Assembly: GCF_012489685.1 (NCBI RefSeq) | Contig: NC_080042.1 | Coordinates: 26,169,158 to 26,233,157, forward strand | Reading direction: 5' to 3' | DNA from: Lotus japonicus | Taxonomy: Eukaryota > Streptophyta > Magnoliopsida > Fabales > Fabaceae | Length of the DNA: 64,000 bases | Made by a program: the position numbers and the translations under genes | Shown: in pieces, positions 24,278 through 35,870 of the stretch | Numbering within the stretch: position 1 is the stretch's first letter | Layout of the letters: every line of letters starts with the position of its first letter | Notes under the pieces: generated by a model | The model's input: the letters and a program-made list of their open reading frames with translations, nothing else | What the model was told of the DNA's origin: nothing | The model's database searches: none

Positions 24278-24850
24278 ATCTCCCCCTTTTTGATGATGAC
24301 AAAACCAAGTATTTTTTATGAACAATTCTTAAACAATAAACTGAATTCACTCAGAGTTTAAAGAAAAGGAGTAAACTTATCCTGAGGTGAATGATTTATG
24401 TTGCTCATTATGAATCCAAGTCATAGCTTGATGCTGAGCTAAGCTCCCCCTGAATCTTAGACTTAATGAAGACATTAGTAATATCCAGATTCGAAGCTAA
24501 ATAATAGAAGAGTTCAGAGTGAGAATTTATGACATAGATAATATATGAATATCAGAGCACATAAATATTCAGAGTCAGGAGCAAGGTAAAATTATCAGAG
24601 TCAACCAATATAGCATATGATCACTTCAGAGGAAGTGAAAATGTATTCCTTGCAAATGCCCACAGACAGATCTATGGTCATAAAGAGTGGAACTCTTAAA
24701 TTCTCCAAAAGAAAAAGAAATCACACTAACACAGCTTACACATCAAAAACTGGTTGTATACTCCCCTTTTTGTCATAAGCAAAAAGCACGGGGTGTGAAA
24801 AACTTAGCTTGAAGTACAAAGTACTCCCCCTTAGAAAAGGTCTAAGTGGA
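24278..24850 (-). promoter_or_regulatory. SIRE copy A polypurine tracts upstream of the 3' LTR
   Basis: The true PPT (minus strand AAAAAGGGGGAGAT) abuts the LTR at 24278-24291. Similar GGGGAG motifs occur on the minus strand near 24443, 24761 and 24826. Repeated PPT motifs in the 3' untranslated region are a known hallmark of Sireviruses. Confidence 0.75.
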
Positions 24851-25031
24851 AAAAGATGGAGAAAAGAATAAGAAATGAAAGAAAACATTTTTAATTAATG
24901 CATATGCAGAAGATTAAATGAAAGAGTGGAACGTTTACCACCGGCCAAGGAGTTAAAGGTAAACATCTGTTACCAATAAACAAACCTCGAGAAACTGCTT
25001 CAGCATTAACTTCTGTAGACTGAACTGAGCT

Positions 25032-25038
25032 TATAAAA
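25032..25038 (+). promoter_or_regulatory. TATA box of the antisense ORF, copy A
   Basis: TATAAAA on the strand opposite to gag-pol, 63 bp before the ATG at 25095. A box at nearly the same place is kept in copies B (37055-37048) and C (48271-48278), with conserved flanking sequence (GAAACTGCTTCAGCATTAAC just upstream). Confidence 0.5.
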
Positions 25039-25094
25039 GGCGGTTAAAGCATATCAGTCTTCACATCTCGTTTTCACTCGAATACAATATTGCA

Positions 25095-25484
25095 ATGGCA
25101 TCCTTAATAGCATGCATCGAGCAATTGAGGAAGAAAACCTTTGATGAAGATCTCTTCATCAATGTGCGCCATCCAGAGGAATCGAGTGTCTATAGTCTGA
25201 CAAACGGGTCATTAGGCATGAGCCTGAGTCCAGAAATGGACAACATCCTCAGAGACTTCCTCAGATTCGTGGAGGAAATGCAAGTGTTCTTCTAGAAGGA
25301 GCTGGACCTTTACGAGGAGATCAGAGCAACAAAGGTGGCTCTGGAGACTGTGGCGGAGGGTCCTGAGAGGCAGGAGCTGCGCCAGAGCTTGGTCCTCTTA
25401 GAACATAGGCAGCATCGTCTGGAGCTTGAGAAAGCAGCGATGCGTAGGCAATGTAGAGAATTGAGGAAAAATCCTCCTTTTTAA
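25095..25484 (+). pseudogene. antisense small ORF of SIRE element, copy A (one internal stop)
   Basis: 129 codons plus stop on the strand opposite to all other element genes, between the extra 3' ORF and the 3' LTR. An internal TAG at 25293-25295 interrupts it, after which the same frame stays open to TAA at 25482-25484. Motifs shared with the other copies are DEDLFINVRHPEE, LSPEMDNILR and, after the stop, HRLELEKAAMRRQCRE. The C-terminal half is charged and coiled-coil-like and ends in a basic R-rich tail (LRKNPPF). AATAAATAAATAAA follows about 30-45 bp after the stop. I recognise no domain. Confidence 0.6.
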
Positions 25485-25691
25485 ATGTATCAATGCATTG
25501 TATGAATTATCTTATTAATAAATAAATAAAAAAACTTGTTTGTTGATTAATGTGTATGAGTGAAAATTAAGTAACGATAAACAAGAATTATGCAGGCATA
25601 TATAAAAACGATAATTGAATAGAAGGGCCAGAGTTAAATGCGAAAACATAGTAACATAGTAGAGAAACAGAATAAAGAGAGTTCCTAAAGA

Positions 25692-28444
25692 CTAAGGTTT
25701 GGGTGTCCTCTTCAAAAGTTATGTGCACATTTCTTTCAGACTCTGAAGAAGAGCTTCATGAGAATCAAGTCTTTGTTCAATGAGATCAATTCTTGAATCT
25801 GACTGAGGTTGAGCAGACGTTGCAGCTTGATTAGAGTGAGGAACTTGAGCAGATGTGGAGGCAACATCAGTAAATGGAATAATTCCAAGTGCCTGATTTC
25901 TAAGTGCCTCAGCTTCAGCTTGTAATTTAGCTGCTTGTTCCAGAGCTTACAACCTTGCAGCTTCACGTTGTTCTGCTTCAAGCATTGCAGCTTCTTCTTC
26001 TTGTTCTTTCTTCTTTCTGGCTTCTTCAATAGCAGCATGAAGTTGATTTCTCAACCTTTGTTCATTCATTGCTTCTCTTCTTCTGAAACGCTGACAAGCA
26101 GTTTCAATTCTTTGATCCCTTTCAGCAGTAAGGAAACCTATCATCACTGCCGCTTGATCAAGCATCCAAGTGCAAAGACGATCCCAATCTTCAGCAACCA
26201 AGTGTGGTTTCTCACTGAGGTCAGTGCAACCTTGCACATTGCGAACCCTTAAAGATGCTTCATGATTAAATAAGTTGATGCAATCTAGCAGGGTGTTTGG
26301 TCTGAGTTGAGTATAGGGAACAATGGAAAGGTAGGGTTCAGGTGAAGAGGGATGATTGCTACTTGTAGCTTTAGAAACACCACGAGGAGAACCAATTTGC
26401 ACAGTTTGGGGTTCAGAGTGATTGGTCTCAGGGTTTTGATGAGAAACTTCAGTCTCAGGATTTGGAGATTGGTCAGAGACAGCGTTTTCATTTTGTGGTG
26501 GAGGAGAAAGAGGACGAGGTGGTCGTACTGAGGACAAAGGGACAGCATGGATTGGAAAATTAGGAGCTTCCAGAGGTTCTGGCCTTGGTCTTGAGTAGCG
26601 GTTTGGACTTGGAACAGTTAGGAAATGTTCAGGAAGTTCTGAAACTCTTTCTCTGGCAAGTTGAAAGAATTGACGAGAAGCTTCAGATTTATTTGAAGGA
26701 GAAGAAAATGGAACATTGGTAGGAAAAGAAACAGAGGGAGCAGGAGAGAGAATTTCTCTATCAGAGGGTTCCTGATTTGAGTGATCAGAGGGTTGAGGCT
26801 CAGAGTTGGATTTTTCAGGGTTTGGTATCTCTTGAGCTTGTGTCTCAGAAACCATTGGTTCAGAGGTTTGTGGATTGTATGGAAGAATAATGGGTGAGGT
26901 TGGTGTAGTGGACTTAGGGGTTTGAAGCATTTTCCAGAGGGGTTCTTCCTCAATGGAGGGTTGAAAGAATGAAGCCCTAGGTGGGAAAGTGTGAGAAGTG
27001 GGTTGATCAATTTGTGTAGGTTCAGGGTTGGAAGTAGCAGGAATTGCATCAATCAGATTTAAATCATCATCATTAGAAAGAGCAATGAACTTACTTGAAG
27101 CTCTGACTGCAGATCTAGTGACTCTGGTAGAGATTGCAGGTTCCAGATGAATGACTTGCGTTGCAATTCTGAACTTCTTTGCTTTCTTCTGAGGTGGTGG
27201 TTCATCATCATTATCATTATCATCACCATCAGAGGGATCCTATGTCTCAGAGGGTTCCACTTGCTTTCTCTTGGTCTTCTTCTTCCTGGGAGACTCAAAG
27301 TCTGGAGGATCTTGAAGATTTCTGAAGAATTCATCCACGTCAATCACAAAGCCTTGTTGCTTCAGATCATCAAGATAGATCCTGATAGCCTCTGGATCAT
27401 CAGCCTTTGACCAAATGGGTAGTCCTTCAGAGGGAGTCTTCTTCCTCTTGACTTTGAAGTAGCAGGGTTAACCTCAACTTTTGTTTCCAATAAGCCCATT
27501 CTCTTCAATGATGTGGGAGTGATGACATCTCCAACAATTGTTGTTAGGTCTTCTGTGCATCCAGCTTTGGTCAGAGCAGATATCAGTTTGCTCTCAATGA
27601 AGAAGTCTGACAGTAATCTGCCAAAAGGTATGTACTTGATGGCAGACTTTGGTGAAGCAGTAGTCCTTGATTTCTTGATGCACTCCTTCAGATAGGAGAA
27701 GAGAAACTAAGGCAGGCAGACTTTGTTGTGCTCCTTGATGAAGAAAAGCATCACCTTCTGAGTGAAATTGATGTAATCAGGAGAGCTTCCCTTTGGTCTT
27801 TGATTTATGCAGTTCAGGAGGATCTTGTGCCAGATTCTCAGGTCAGGATGAAGATCCTTAGTTTTGCAATCAGTTTTGCCCGGTCTCCATGTAGAGTATA
27901 AGGCCTTATTGACCTTCTCCTTGGTACTTATCTTGACTTTGGACTCCTGCATCTGAAATCTGTAGCCACGACTTGTATCTGCACCCAGAAGTCTTGCAAA
28001 AGACTTCTCTGAGATGATGATCCTTTTTCCCAGAATAAAAGACACCACCTGATACTCGTTGCAATCAGCGTGCTTCCAGAATTCCTTCACCAGTTTATCA
28101 TAGACTGGACCATGCAACCTATTGAAGTATCCTTCCCAGCCTTGAGCCTGTACTTCAGGACGAAGATCGACCCCATTACCAGCAATGTTGCCTAGGTCGA
28201 AACGCCATTCAGCGAGAACTTGAAGTTCTTCTGGAGGAAAGACGCATGTAACAGCACAGCTTCTTTGGGACAAAGGAATAACATCCTCAACATCTTGGAT
28301 TTGTGCTTGAGCACCCTCTGTCGATCTGGGACGCAGAACAGGACCTACTTGCCCAGTTGGAAGACCCACAACCATTCTTGGAAACACTCTTCCATCGGCG
28401 GAATCGGACCTTTCACTGGAATCAGCTCTTTCAGATCTCACCAT
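25692..28444 (-). pseudogene. extra 3' ORF (env-like position) of SIRE copy A
   Basis: Starts at the ATG 28444 (MVRSERADSSERSDSADGR), matching the starts of copies C and D, and once ended at TAG 25694-25692 (KRTPKP, stop). A globular N-terminal region (GWEGYFNRL.GPVYDKLVKEFWKHAD, YINFTQKVMLFFIK) is followed by a basic/acidic tract, a long Ser/Pro/Glu-rich region and a coiled coil (EARKKKEQEEEAAMLEAEQR). It sits where Sireviruses carry their env-like gene, but no signal peptide or transmembrane stretch is evident. It is broken by TAG at 27709-27707 (Tyr position), a frame change near 27450, stops near 27240 and at 25949-25947, and TAA in place of Glu close to the C terminus. Confidence 0.75.
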
Positions 28445-28873
28445 TGTTGAAGGTTGGAGGTTTGGGTAGAAGAGGGATGAACGAGAGATAGAGAGAATTG
28501 AGGAAGGTAAGGGTTTTTGCAAACAGGAGAGAGAAGCATATAATACAAGTGATGGAGAACGTGTGTGCGTAGTGGTTTTTAGAAAGTAATCGTTGTTGAT
28601 TGTAAAACAAAAGTAAAATCAACGGTTGAAAATTAAAGATATCATTATGAACAGTTAATACACAAAACACACGGTGAAGAATAAGCACAACTACACTCAT
28701 TACAACAGATTATCCGGAGGGCACAAGGAACGAGGCATTAGAATGAACTGACACACGTTTACTGTCTTGTCTCAGAGTAAGCACCAATGGGTACTCAGCT
28801 TCTGACTAAGCTACCTTCTGAACTAGACATCTTCTGATGAGGAAGCATCATAGTCAGAGGTTCTAATTCATCT

Positions 28874-31800
28874 TCATACTGGACAAAAGTCCATATTCAG
28901 ATTTTTCAGTATAAAATTAAATCTATCATCTGCTAAGGGCTTTGTAAAGATATCTTCCCATTGATGGTCAGTATCAATAAACTTCAGAAGAAGTACGCCC
29001 TTCTGAACATAATCTCTAATAAAGTGATACTTTACCTCAATGTGTTTTGCCCTTGAGTGTAAGATTGGATTCTTACTGAGTGAGATTGCAGCAGTATTAT
29101 CACAATGAATTGGAATGTTGCTCTCAAGGATTTGACAATCCTCTAGCTGATGTTTCATCCAGAGCATCTGAGTGCTGCAAATAGATGCTGAGATATATTC
29201 TGCCTCTGTAGTGGATAGTGCAATAGTAGATTGCCTCTTGCTTGCCCATGAGACTAAGTTACTTCCCAGAAATTGACAATTTCCAGAAGTACTCTTTCTT
29301 TCAGTTCTATCTCCAGCATAATCAGCATCATAGTAACCTGAAAGCTTATACTCTGATGTTTTCTTATACATCAAGCCAAGGTTAGTGGTACCTTTCAGAT
29401 ATCTGAGAATTCTCTTAACAGCAGTTAAGTGAGTTTCTCTAGGATCTGATTGGAATTGAGCACATAAGTGTACACTAAACAGAATATCTGGCCTAGATGC
29501 AGTTAAGTATAGAAGTGAACCTATCATTCCACGATAGAGCTTCTGACACACTTTTCCACTGGCATCTTCTTTCTCCAGAATGCATGTAGGATGCATAGGA
29601 GTCTTAGCAATTATTGATTCTGTCATATTGAACTTTTTCAGAAGTTCCTTTATGTACTTGCTCTGATGGATGTAAGTAGCTTCTGGTTTTTGATCAACTT
29701 GTATTCCCATAAAGTACTTGAGTTCTCCCATCATACTCATTTCAAATTCAGCCTGCATCATCTCAGAAAATTCCTTGCAAAGAGATGGATTAGCAGATCC
29801 AAATATAATATCATCAACATAAATTTGCACAATTAAGATATCAGCTTTGTAAGTTTTGCAAAGGAGAGTTGTATCTACTTTACCCCTCACAAACTCATTA
29901 TCCAGAAGGAATGAGCTAAGTCTCTCATACCATGCTCTGGGAGCTTGTTTCAGACCATAGAGAGATTTCTTCAATTTGAAAACATGGTCAATGTTCTTCT
30001 CATCTTCAAAACCAGGAGGTTGGTGCACATACACTTCCTCTGAGATGTATTCATTTAGGAAGGCACTTGACATCCATCTGATGAAGAATTATGTTGTGAT
30101 TCACTGAAAATGAGATTAGCAGTCTGATAGCTTCCAATCTTGCTACTGGAGCAAATGTTTCAGTATAATCTATTCCTTCTTGCTGACTGTAGCCTTGAGC
30201 AACTAGCCTTGCCTTATTTCTGACTACATCTCCTTTTTCATTCAGCTTGTGTCTGAAAACCCATTTGGTTCCAATGATGTGAGCGCCCTGAGGTTTCTTG
30301 ACAAGGTTCCAGACATCATTCTTGGAGAATTGATTCAATTCTTCTTCCATTGCCAGAATCCAGTCTTTGTCTTGAAGAGCTTCATCAATTGATTTTGGTT
30401 CAATTAAGGATACCAATCCCTTCAGACTAAGTAGAGTCTCTTCAGAGGGTCTGAATGCTGATCTGGTTCTGACTGGTTCATCTTTGTTTCCCAGAATCAA
30501 CTCCTTAGGGTGAGAGGCACAAATTCTGCTCTTCCTCTGAGGTTGTGAATCAGAGGGACCAACTTCCTCTGGAGAGTCTTCCTCTGGCTCAGCTTCCTCT
30601 GGAGCTTTGCCTTTATCAGAAACATTTATACTCATATCTGCAAACTTTTCAACTAGCTTTGACTGATCAGAGTCAAGCTTATCATCAAATCTAACATGAA
30701 TAGATTCTTCAATAGTTTTAGCATCAATATTATAAATTCGAAAGCCGTTGGAACGTTCAGAGTAACCAAGTAATAGACATTTAGAAGACCTAGAATCAAA
30801 CTTATGCAGTCTATCCTTAGTATTCAGAGCATAGAAACACAACCAAAAGGATGAAAGTAAGAAATATTGGGTTTTACTTTCTTTCACAATTCATAAGGAG
30901 TCTTATTCAGAATTGGTCTGATAGAGATCCTATTCTGAATGTAACATGCTGTGTTTACTACCTCAGCCCAGAAGTGCTTTTCCATGTCAGTTTCTTGAAG
31001 CATGGTTGTAGCCATCTCTTGAAGAGTTTTATTCTTCCTCTCAACAACCCCATTCTGTTGAGGAGTTCTAGGACAAGACAAATCATGTGAAATTCCATAG
31101 GAATCAAACAGACTCTCAAACTTGTCATTCTCAAACTCTCCACCATGATAACTTTAGACACGCATAATTCTACAAGCCTTCTCGTTTTGCACTTGGGCAA
31201 TAAAGGTAGAGAACACAGAATGAGACTCATCCTTACGGGATAGAAATTTTACCCATGTCCAGCGGCTATAGTCATCAACAATGACCATCCCATATCTTTT
31301 ACCACCTATAGACTCAGTTTTCACTGGTCCAAAAAGGTCGATATGCAGAAGTTCCAACGGCCTTGAGGTGGAAACAACATTCTTTTCCTTGAAAGTGACT
31401 TTTGTAAATTTGCCTTTCTGACATGCTTCACAAAGAGCATCTGAAGAGAACTTCAGAGTGGGTAAGCCCCTGACAAGGTCAAGCTTACTCAGCTGAGAAA
31501 TCTTTCTCATGCTGGCATGCCCTAACCGTCTATGCCATACCCATTGCTCTTCATTAACAGAAAGAAGGCTCTTTACTTTCTGAGTCTCCAACTCAGATAG
31601 TCTGATCTTATAAGTGTTGTTTCTCCTCTTGTTGTTAAACAGAACAGAGCCATCAATCTGACTTACAGCCCTGCAAGACTTTTGGTTGAAGATTATATCA
31701 TAACCCTTGTCAGCTAATTGACTTATAGACAATAAGTTATGATTTAAGCCATCTACCAACAGAACATTATCAATACATGGACTATTATCAACACCAATAG

Positions 31801-32255
31801 TACCAGAACCAACAATTTTACCCTTCTCATTGCCACCAAAGCCAACTTCGCCTCCAGGCTTAAGTTTTAGCTCTTGGAACATACGCCTTTCTCCCGTCAT
31901 GTGACGCGAGCATCCACCGTCCATATACCATGATTGGTGTTTCAGTGGAGCGATCAAGGATATCTGCAACATAGATAATCTTATCCTTAGGTACCCATTT
32001 TCTGGGTCCTTTCTTGTTAGTTACCCTAGAGGTTCTGATGACCTTGCGTTTCTCAACATGATAATGTAAAGGGATTTGAGCATGACATTTGAGCAAAGAA
32101 GGAGTTCCCTTTTTACGAGAGGGTTTAGCAACTTTAGTAGGCAATGATTCAGGAAAAATAGTACCAGAGGGTACAAAATGTTCATACAGAGGTTTGGCCT
32201 TAGGCATAGGAGGCTCATTTCCTGGGTCCAGAATAGCCAATGCCATACATTCCAT
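28874..32255 (-). pseudogene. pol of SIRE copy A (protease, integrase, RT, RNase H)
   Basis: In order: protease around 31930-31890 with WYMDGGCSRHMTG, where the catalytic D-S-G is D-G-G; integrase HHCC (HRRLGHAS, CEACQKGK) near 31540-31410 and the start of its catalytic core (HIDLFGP, VDDYSRW); then RT with YVDDIIFGS near 29820-29800; RNase H with STTEAEYISA near 29200 and a C terminus MDFCPV, stop, at 28874. The frame is broken by TAA after IMRV (31156-31154), frameshifts near 31200-30850, and a one-base loss at about 30060 (MDVK then CLPK, stop). Length and order match a normal copia pol, but it cannot be expressed whole. Confidence 0.9.
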
Positions 32256-32436
32256 TTCTGCTTACGCCATAGATCATTGAAGCCATCAAGCTTCTATCTA
32301 CGCTTTTAGCTAGGAATCTTTGAAAAGATTTTTCATATTGGGATTCATTTTTAATATCAGAGGCATCACAAGCAACAACTTCTTCTAACTTAAGGATCTG
32401 GTTTTTAAGCACAGAGTTAGAGTTTGCTAAAGCATG

Positions 32437-33741
32437 ATTATTTTCTTTAAACTTAGAAATAATTTTATCATGTTCAGCAGAAGTCTAGAAACAGCAGAAA
32501 AATCCTTTTTCAACTTTTTATGCTTAGTCAGGAGAGAGTTATATTTATCCATGATATCAAACAAAGCACATTTAAGTTCAGAGGTTGAGAAAGAAGCGAA
32601 TACCTCATTTTCATCGTCAGAGTCTGGATCTTCCTCTGATGCAGATTCAAAGTTAGTTGCTTCTTTTGACTCTGCTTCCTTGTTCTTGACAATAGCCATG
32701 CGTCCTTCAACAACTTCTCCATCAGAGTCAACATCCTCTGACTCTGATTCATCAAAGGTGTCACCATGAGCCCTTTCTTAGCTTTGAAATGCTTCTTTGG
32801 CTTCTTGTCCTTTTTCAGCTTAGGACAATCACTCTTGTAGTGTCCTAATTCTTTGCATTCAAAGCATGTGACTTCCTTTGATGAAGACTTCTTCTGACCA
32901 GAAGAAGATTCATTCTTTCCTTTATTCTTTCCAGAGCCTCTGTACTTGCTCTGCATGTGCTTCCAGATGCGGTTGAGCTTTCTGGAGATCAGGGTTAGCT
33001 CATCTTCATCAGAATCCTCAGAGTTTTCTTCAGATTCTTCTTCTTCTTCTGCTTGGAGAGCTATAGCCTTTTCAGATTTGGATTTCAAGGCTATAGACTT
33101 CTTCTTCTGATCCTGATGTTCAGCACGCTTCAGTTCATGACACTTCAGTATGCTTATGATTTCTTCCAGACTCATCTGATCAAGGAAGTTATCAGAGGCA
33201 TCCAGCTTTCAGGAAGGCCTCTAAGAATCCTCATGACATGATCAACAGTTGTGTAACTCTTGTTGAGAGGTCTAATTCCAGCAATGAGTAACTGAAATCT
33301 GGAGAACATGTCCTTAATGGACTCACTGGATTCCATTTGGAAGGATTCATACTTTCTGATCAAGGCCAACGCCTTTGACTCCTTCACCTTCTTGTTTCCT
33401 TCATGGGTCATCTTCAAGGAATCAAAGATACCCTTAGCATACTCACGATCTATGATCTTTTGATATTCTTCATAAGAAATAGCACTAAGAAGAATAGTTC
33501 TAGCTTTATGATGCAGTGAGTAAAGCTTCTTCTGCTCTGCAGTCATCTCTGTTCTGGAGATCTTCTTGCCATCGCCATCAACTGGACGCTCATAGCCATC
33601 CACTATAATATCCCAGAGATCTGCATCAAAGCCCAGAAAAAAGCTTTCAATCCTGTCTTTCCAGTACTCAAATCTTTGCCCATCAAACATAGGAGGCTTT
33701 GCACTGTAGACATCTTTTTGCACTTCAATGGTGGCTGCCAT
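32437..33741 (-). pseudogene. gag of SIRE copy A
   Basis: ATG at 33741, 62 bases beyond the primer-binding site. The copia gag (UBN2-type) domain contains PPMFDGQRFEYWKDRIESFF and ADLWDIIVDGY. A zinc knuckle CFECKELGHYKSDC lies near 32866-32824, followed by an acidic, Ser/Glu-rich region and a coiled coil (LLTKHKKLKKDFSA). The frame is lost after SLIR (stop 33172), and again near 32760 and 32460. Confidence 0.85.
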
Positions 33742-33802
33742 TTTAGTTTTTCACACCGGCCCGAATCACTGAACACTGTTAGGTGTGGTAATCAGAACTT
33801 GC

Positions 33803-33814
33803 GCTCTGATACCA
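33803..33814 (-). other. primer-binding site, SIRE copy A
   Basis: TGGTATCAGAGC on the minus strand, complementary to the 3' end of initiator methionine tRNA, two bases inside the 5' LTR. This spacing and primer are standard for plant Ty1/copia elements. Confidence 0.93.
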
Positions 33815-33816
33815 AT

Positions 33817-35028
33817 TGAAGATATGAAAAACGATAGGAAGGGGGGGTTTGAATAGCGTTTTAAAACTAAAACCTGATTCACTTGAGATTTAAATAAATC
33901 TCTTCAACCACCAAAGATAAAAGTGCTAAGATAAGAGTTAAAGAAAGCAGACAATGATTTTATCCTGGTTCACTTGATAAATCCCTCAAGCTAATCCAGT
34001 CCACTCGTTAAGGTGATTTCTTCCTTCTTAGAATGAAGGCAATCCACTAATCAGAGTTTGTTACAACTGCACTTGCTACCTGCAAAGTGACTAACAATAC
34101 ACTGACTTAGCTATCACTAAGATTCACTCTCTTAGTCTTCTCTAGGATCCGACCAACCTTGGTCTCCTAAAGGAAAATCAAACAACTGTTTGAAGGTTTG
34201 GGTTTGCAAAGAAATGCTTCTTAGAAAGCTAATAGTAAACACAATTAGTACAATGTGAAGAAAGATTGCTTTGAGAGAATATTTGATTTTCGCGTGAGCT
34301 TCTACAAAGTTTCTTCTAAAAAAGCATCTTTCATCTTCAGCCTCTTTATATACTCCAAGGAATTAGGTTTGGAAGTTTGCATGGAATGCTACCGTTGGAG
34401 GGCAGATCTGGGTTTTCCAGGTTCTACTGTGGCTGAATCAGTTAGGTAAGGTCGTCAGGAATGGTACAATTGCTTTTGTACTTTGGATAGTGACATGACC
34501 TTTATCCTTGTTGACTTCTGATCAGAGTGATGCTTCATGTTGGAACTTGTGGAGCTTGGTGATCAGAGTCAGAAGGAAGCTTGGATCCTCTGACCTTTGT
34601 ACCTTCTACTTCTGGACTCAGAGGATAAGTACTTGGTCTTCAGAGCCAGCTTATTCTTGGACTTCAGAATCTTCACTACTCAGCTTCTGGACCTTTAGAG
34701 CTTCTGGACCTTCAGAGCTTCTGATCATTCAGAGCGTCTGATCCTTCAGAGCTTCTAGTGAACTGAATCCATATCAGAGCTTTACAATCTTCAGATCTTC
34801 TGAAGCTTGATCTACTGTTCAGATTGAACACAGTACGTGCGAAAGCGTTGCAGAGGTTACTCTTTTAGCAAAGTGCTTCTGAATTATGTGAAATAAGACC
34901 AGAGTCATGGCCTATCATTAGAACACTCAGAAAACAACGTTAGAGTACTATAATTGTTCATACATAATAGTTAACATGTAATCATCAAAACATAGAGTTG
35001 TACTACTAGATCAAAACTTAATTTTACA
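33817..35028 (-). repeat. SIRE copy A 5' LTR
   Basis: 1212 bp, same length and termini as the LTR at 23066-24277, with about 2% differences by eye. It ends ATTTTACA at 35028 and is followed by TTTCC, the partner of the TTTCT on the far left. Confidence 0.93.
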
Positions 35029-35066
35029 TTTCCCAATGAAGCCCACAATTTTGGGTCGATACTTAA
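35029..35066 (+). pseudogene. LINE reverse transcriptase fragment, right part
   Basis: Directly after SIRE copy A the plus-strand frame reads FPNEAHNFGSILN. It joins in phase with the AKAF codons before the insertion at 23065 and fits the helix after the RT catalytic motif. It ends at 35066 where a Ty3/gypsy-type LTR begins. Confidence 0.6.
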
Positions 35067-35870
35067 TGTAAGGCCCACTTTTTTAGAATTAGTAATTAAT
35101 TAATTTCCGACTCACGCCTAGGGTGCTGTGTAAGTGTGAGAGGAACCTGAACGAGAGTTTGTTGGTTTGTCAGGTCTAATGAAGCAGAAAGTTCAGAATA
35201 TGACTAAGGATGACACTATAGTCAGTTTGAATGATAGCACGAGCCGTATTCGCATCCGACTAAGGTCGAGAGTGTCCGAAAAAGGCTATTTCCGCTACTA
35301 GGGCACTGTTTAAGATAAAATTCTCGGCAGAAAGAAAATAAGACCTTCAGGGTATTTTTCCCTTTATATGTGTTCCATTACGAAACTTTCGACTGTAGAC
35401 ACGATAGGTTTCACTTTCCGGAAGCCTTAGACTTTATCTTCACTTGGACTTTAGATAAGACCCTGAACAAAGAGTTTTTATATTCGGAGCTACTGATGGA
35501 GTTTTCATCCACGTTGCCTTATTTCCTTCGACGGTAGGGATTTTTTTCATGAAGGAAGTTTTCTCATTCGATGAATATTGCAAAAAGTAGTTTTGCGACA
35601 TATTTTGAAGCAGACTGCGTTCAAGCCATTTTCTCATTTAAAATGAACCTGGAATAAGTATCGATCTTTTATGAAGAGATACTTAGCTTAGATGCATAAT
35701 ATGACAACATCATATTTTTTCTAATTGTCTCACAGTTAATCTTTAGCTTAGTTTTTACTCATTTATGTTTTCATGGATCATTTTAATTTGCTCAAAGCGA
35801 TCCTAATTTGTATCTTATTATTTCATAAAGTTCCTCATAATATTTGGGATAACAATATATTACCAATTGA
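35067..35870 (+). mobile_element. 5' part of a Ty3/gypsy (Tekay-like) LTR
   Basis: Begins TGTAAGGCCCA at 35067. Blocks such as GAACCTGAACGAGAG and GATAGCACGAGCCG correspond, with divergence, to those in the solo LTR at 42730-38835 read on the minus strand (AAACCTGAACGAAAG, TATAGCACGAACG). The LTR is cut at about 35870, where SIRE copy B starts abruptly. Family assignment rests on LTR terminal style only. Confidence 0.5.

Larger units (their letters stand above)
23066..35028 (-). mobile_element. SIRE/Maximus-type Ty1/copia element, copy A (full length, degenerate)
   Basis: An 11.96-kb element in minus orientation. Its order is 5' LTR 35028-33817, tRNA-Met-type PBS, gag, protease, integrase, RT, RNase H, extra 3' ORF, an antisense small ORF, multiple polypurine motifs, and 3' LTR 24277-23066. 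Both LTRs are 1212 bp and by eye differ at roughly 25-30 positions. Flanks are TTTCT (23061-23065) and TTTCC (35029-35033), a 5-bp target duplication with one change. The integrase-before-RT order assigns it to Ty1/copia; the extra 3' ORF, long GC-moderate LTRs and repeated PPTs point to the Sirevirus lineage. No ORF is intact. Confidence 0.92.

Noticed and set aside
25935..26252. Plus-strand ORF rich in Phe/Ser (and its counterpart at 36147-35860)
   Set aside because: Antisense shadow of the Glu/Lys-rich coiled coil of the 3' ORF; unlike the 48334 ORF it has no promoter context or shared start.
35773..35870. Upstream extension giving the copy B 3' ORF a new methionine start
   Set aside because: The extension is foreign LTR sequence joined by chance in frame; no evidence that it is translated.
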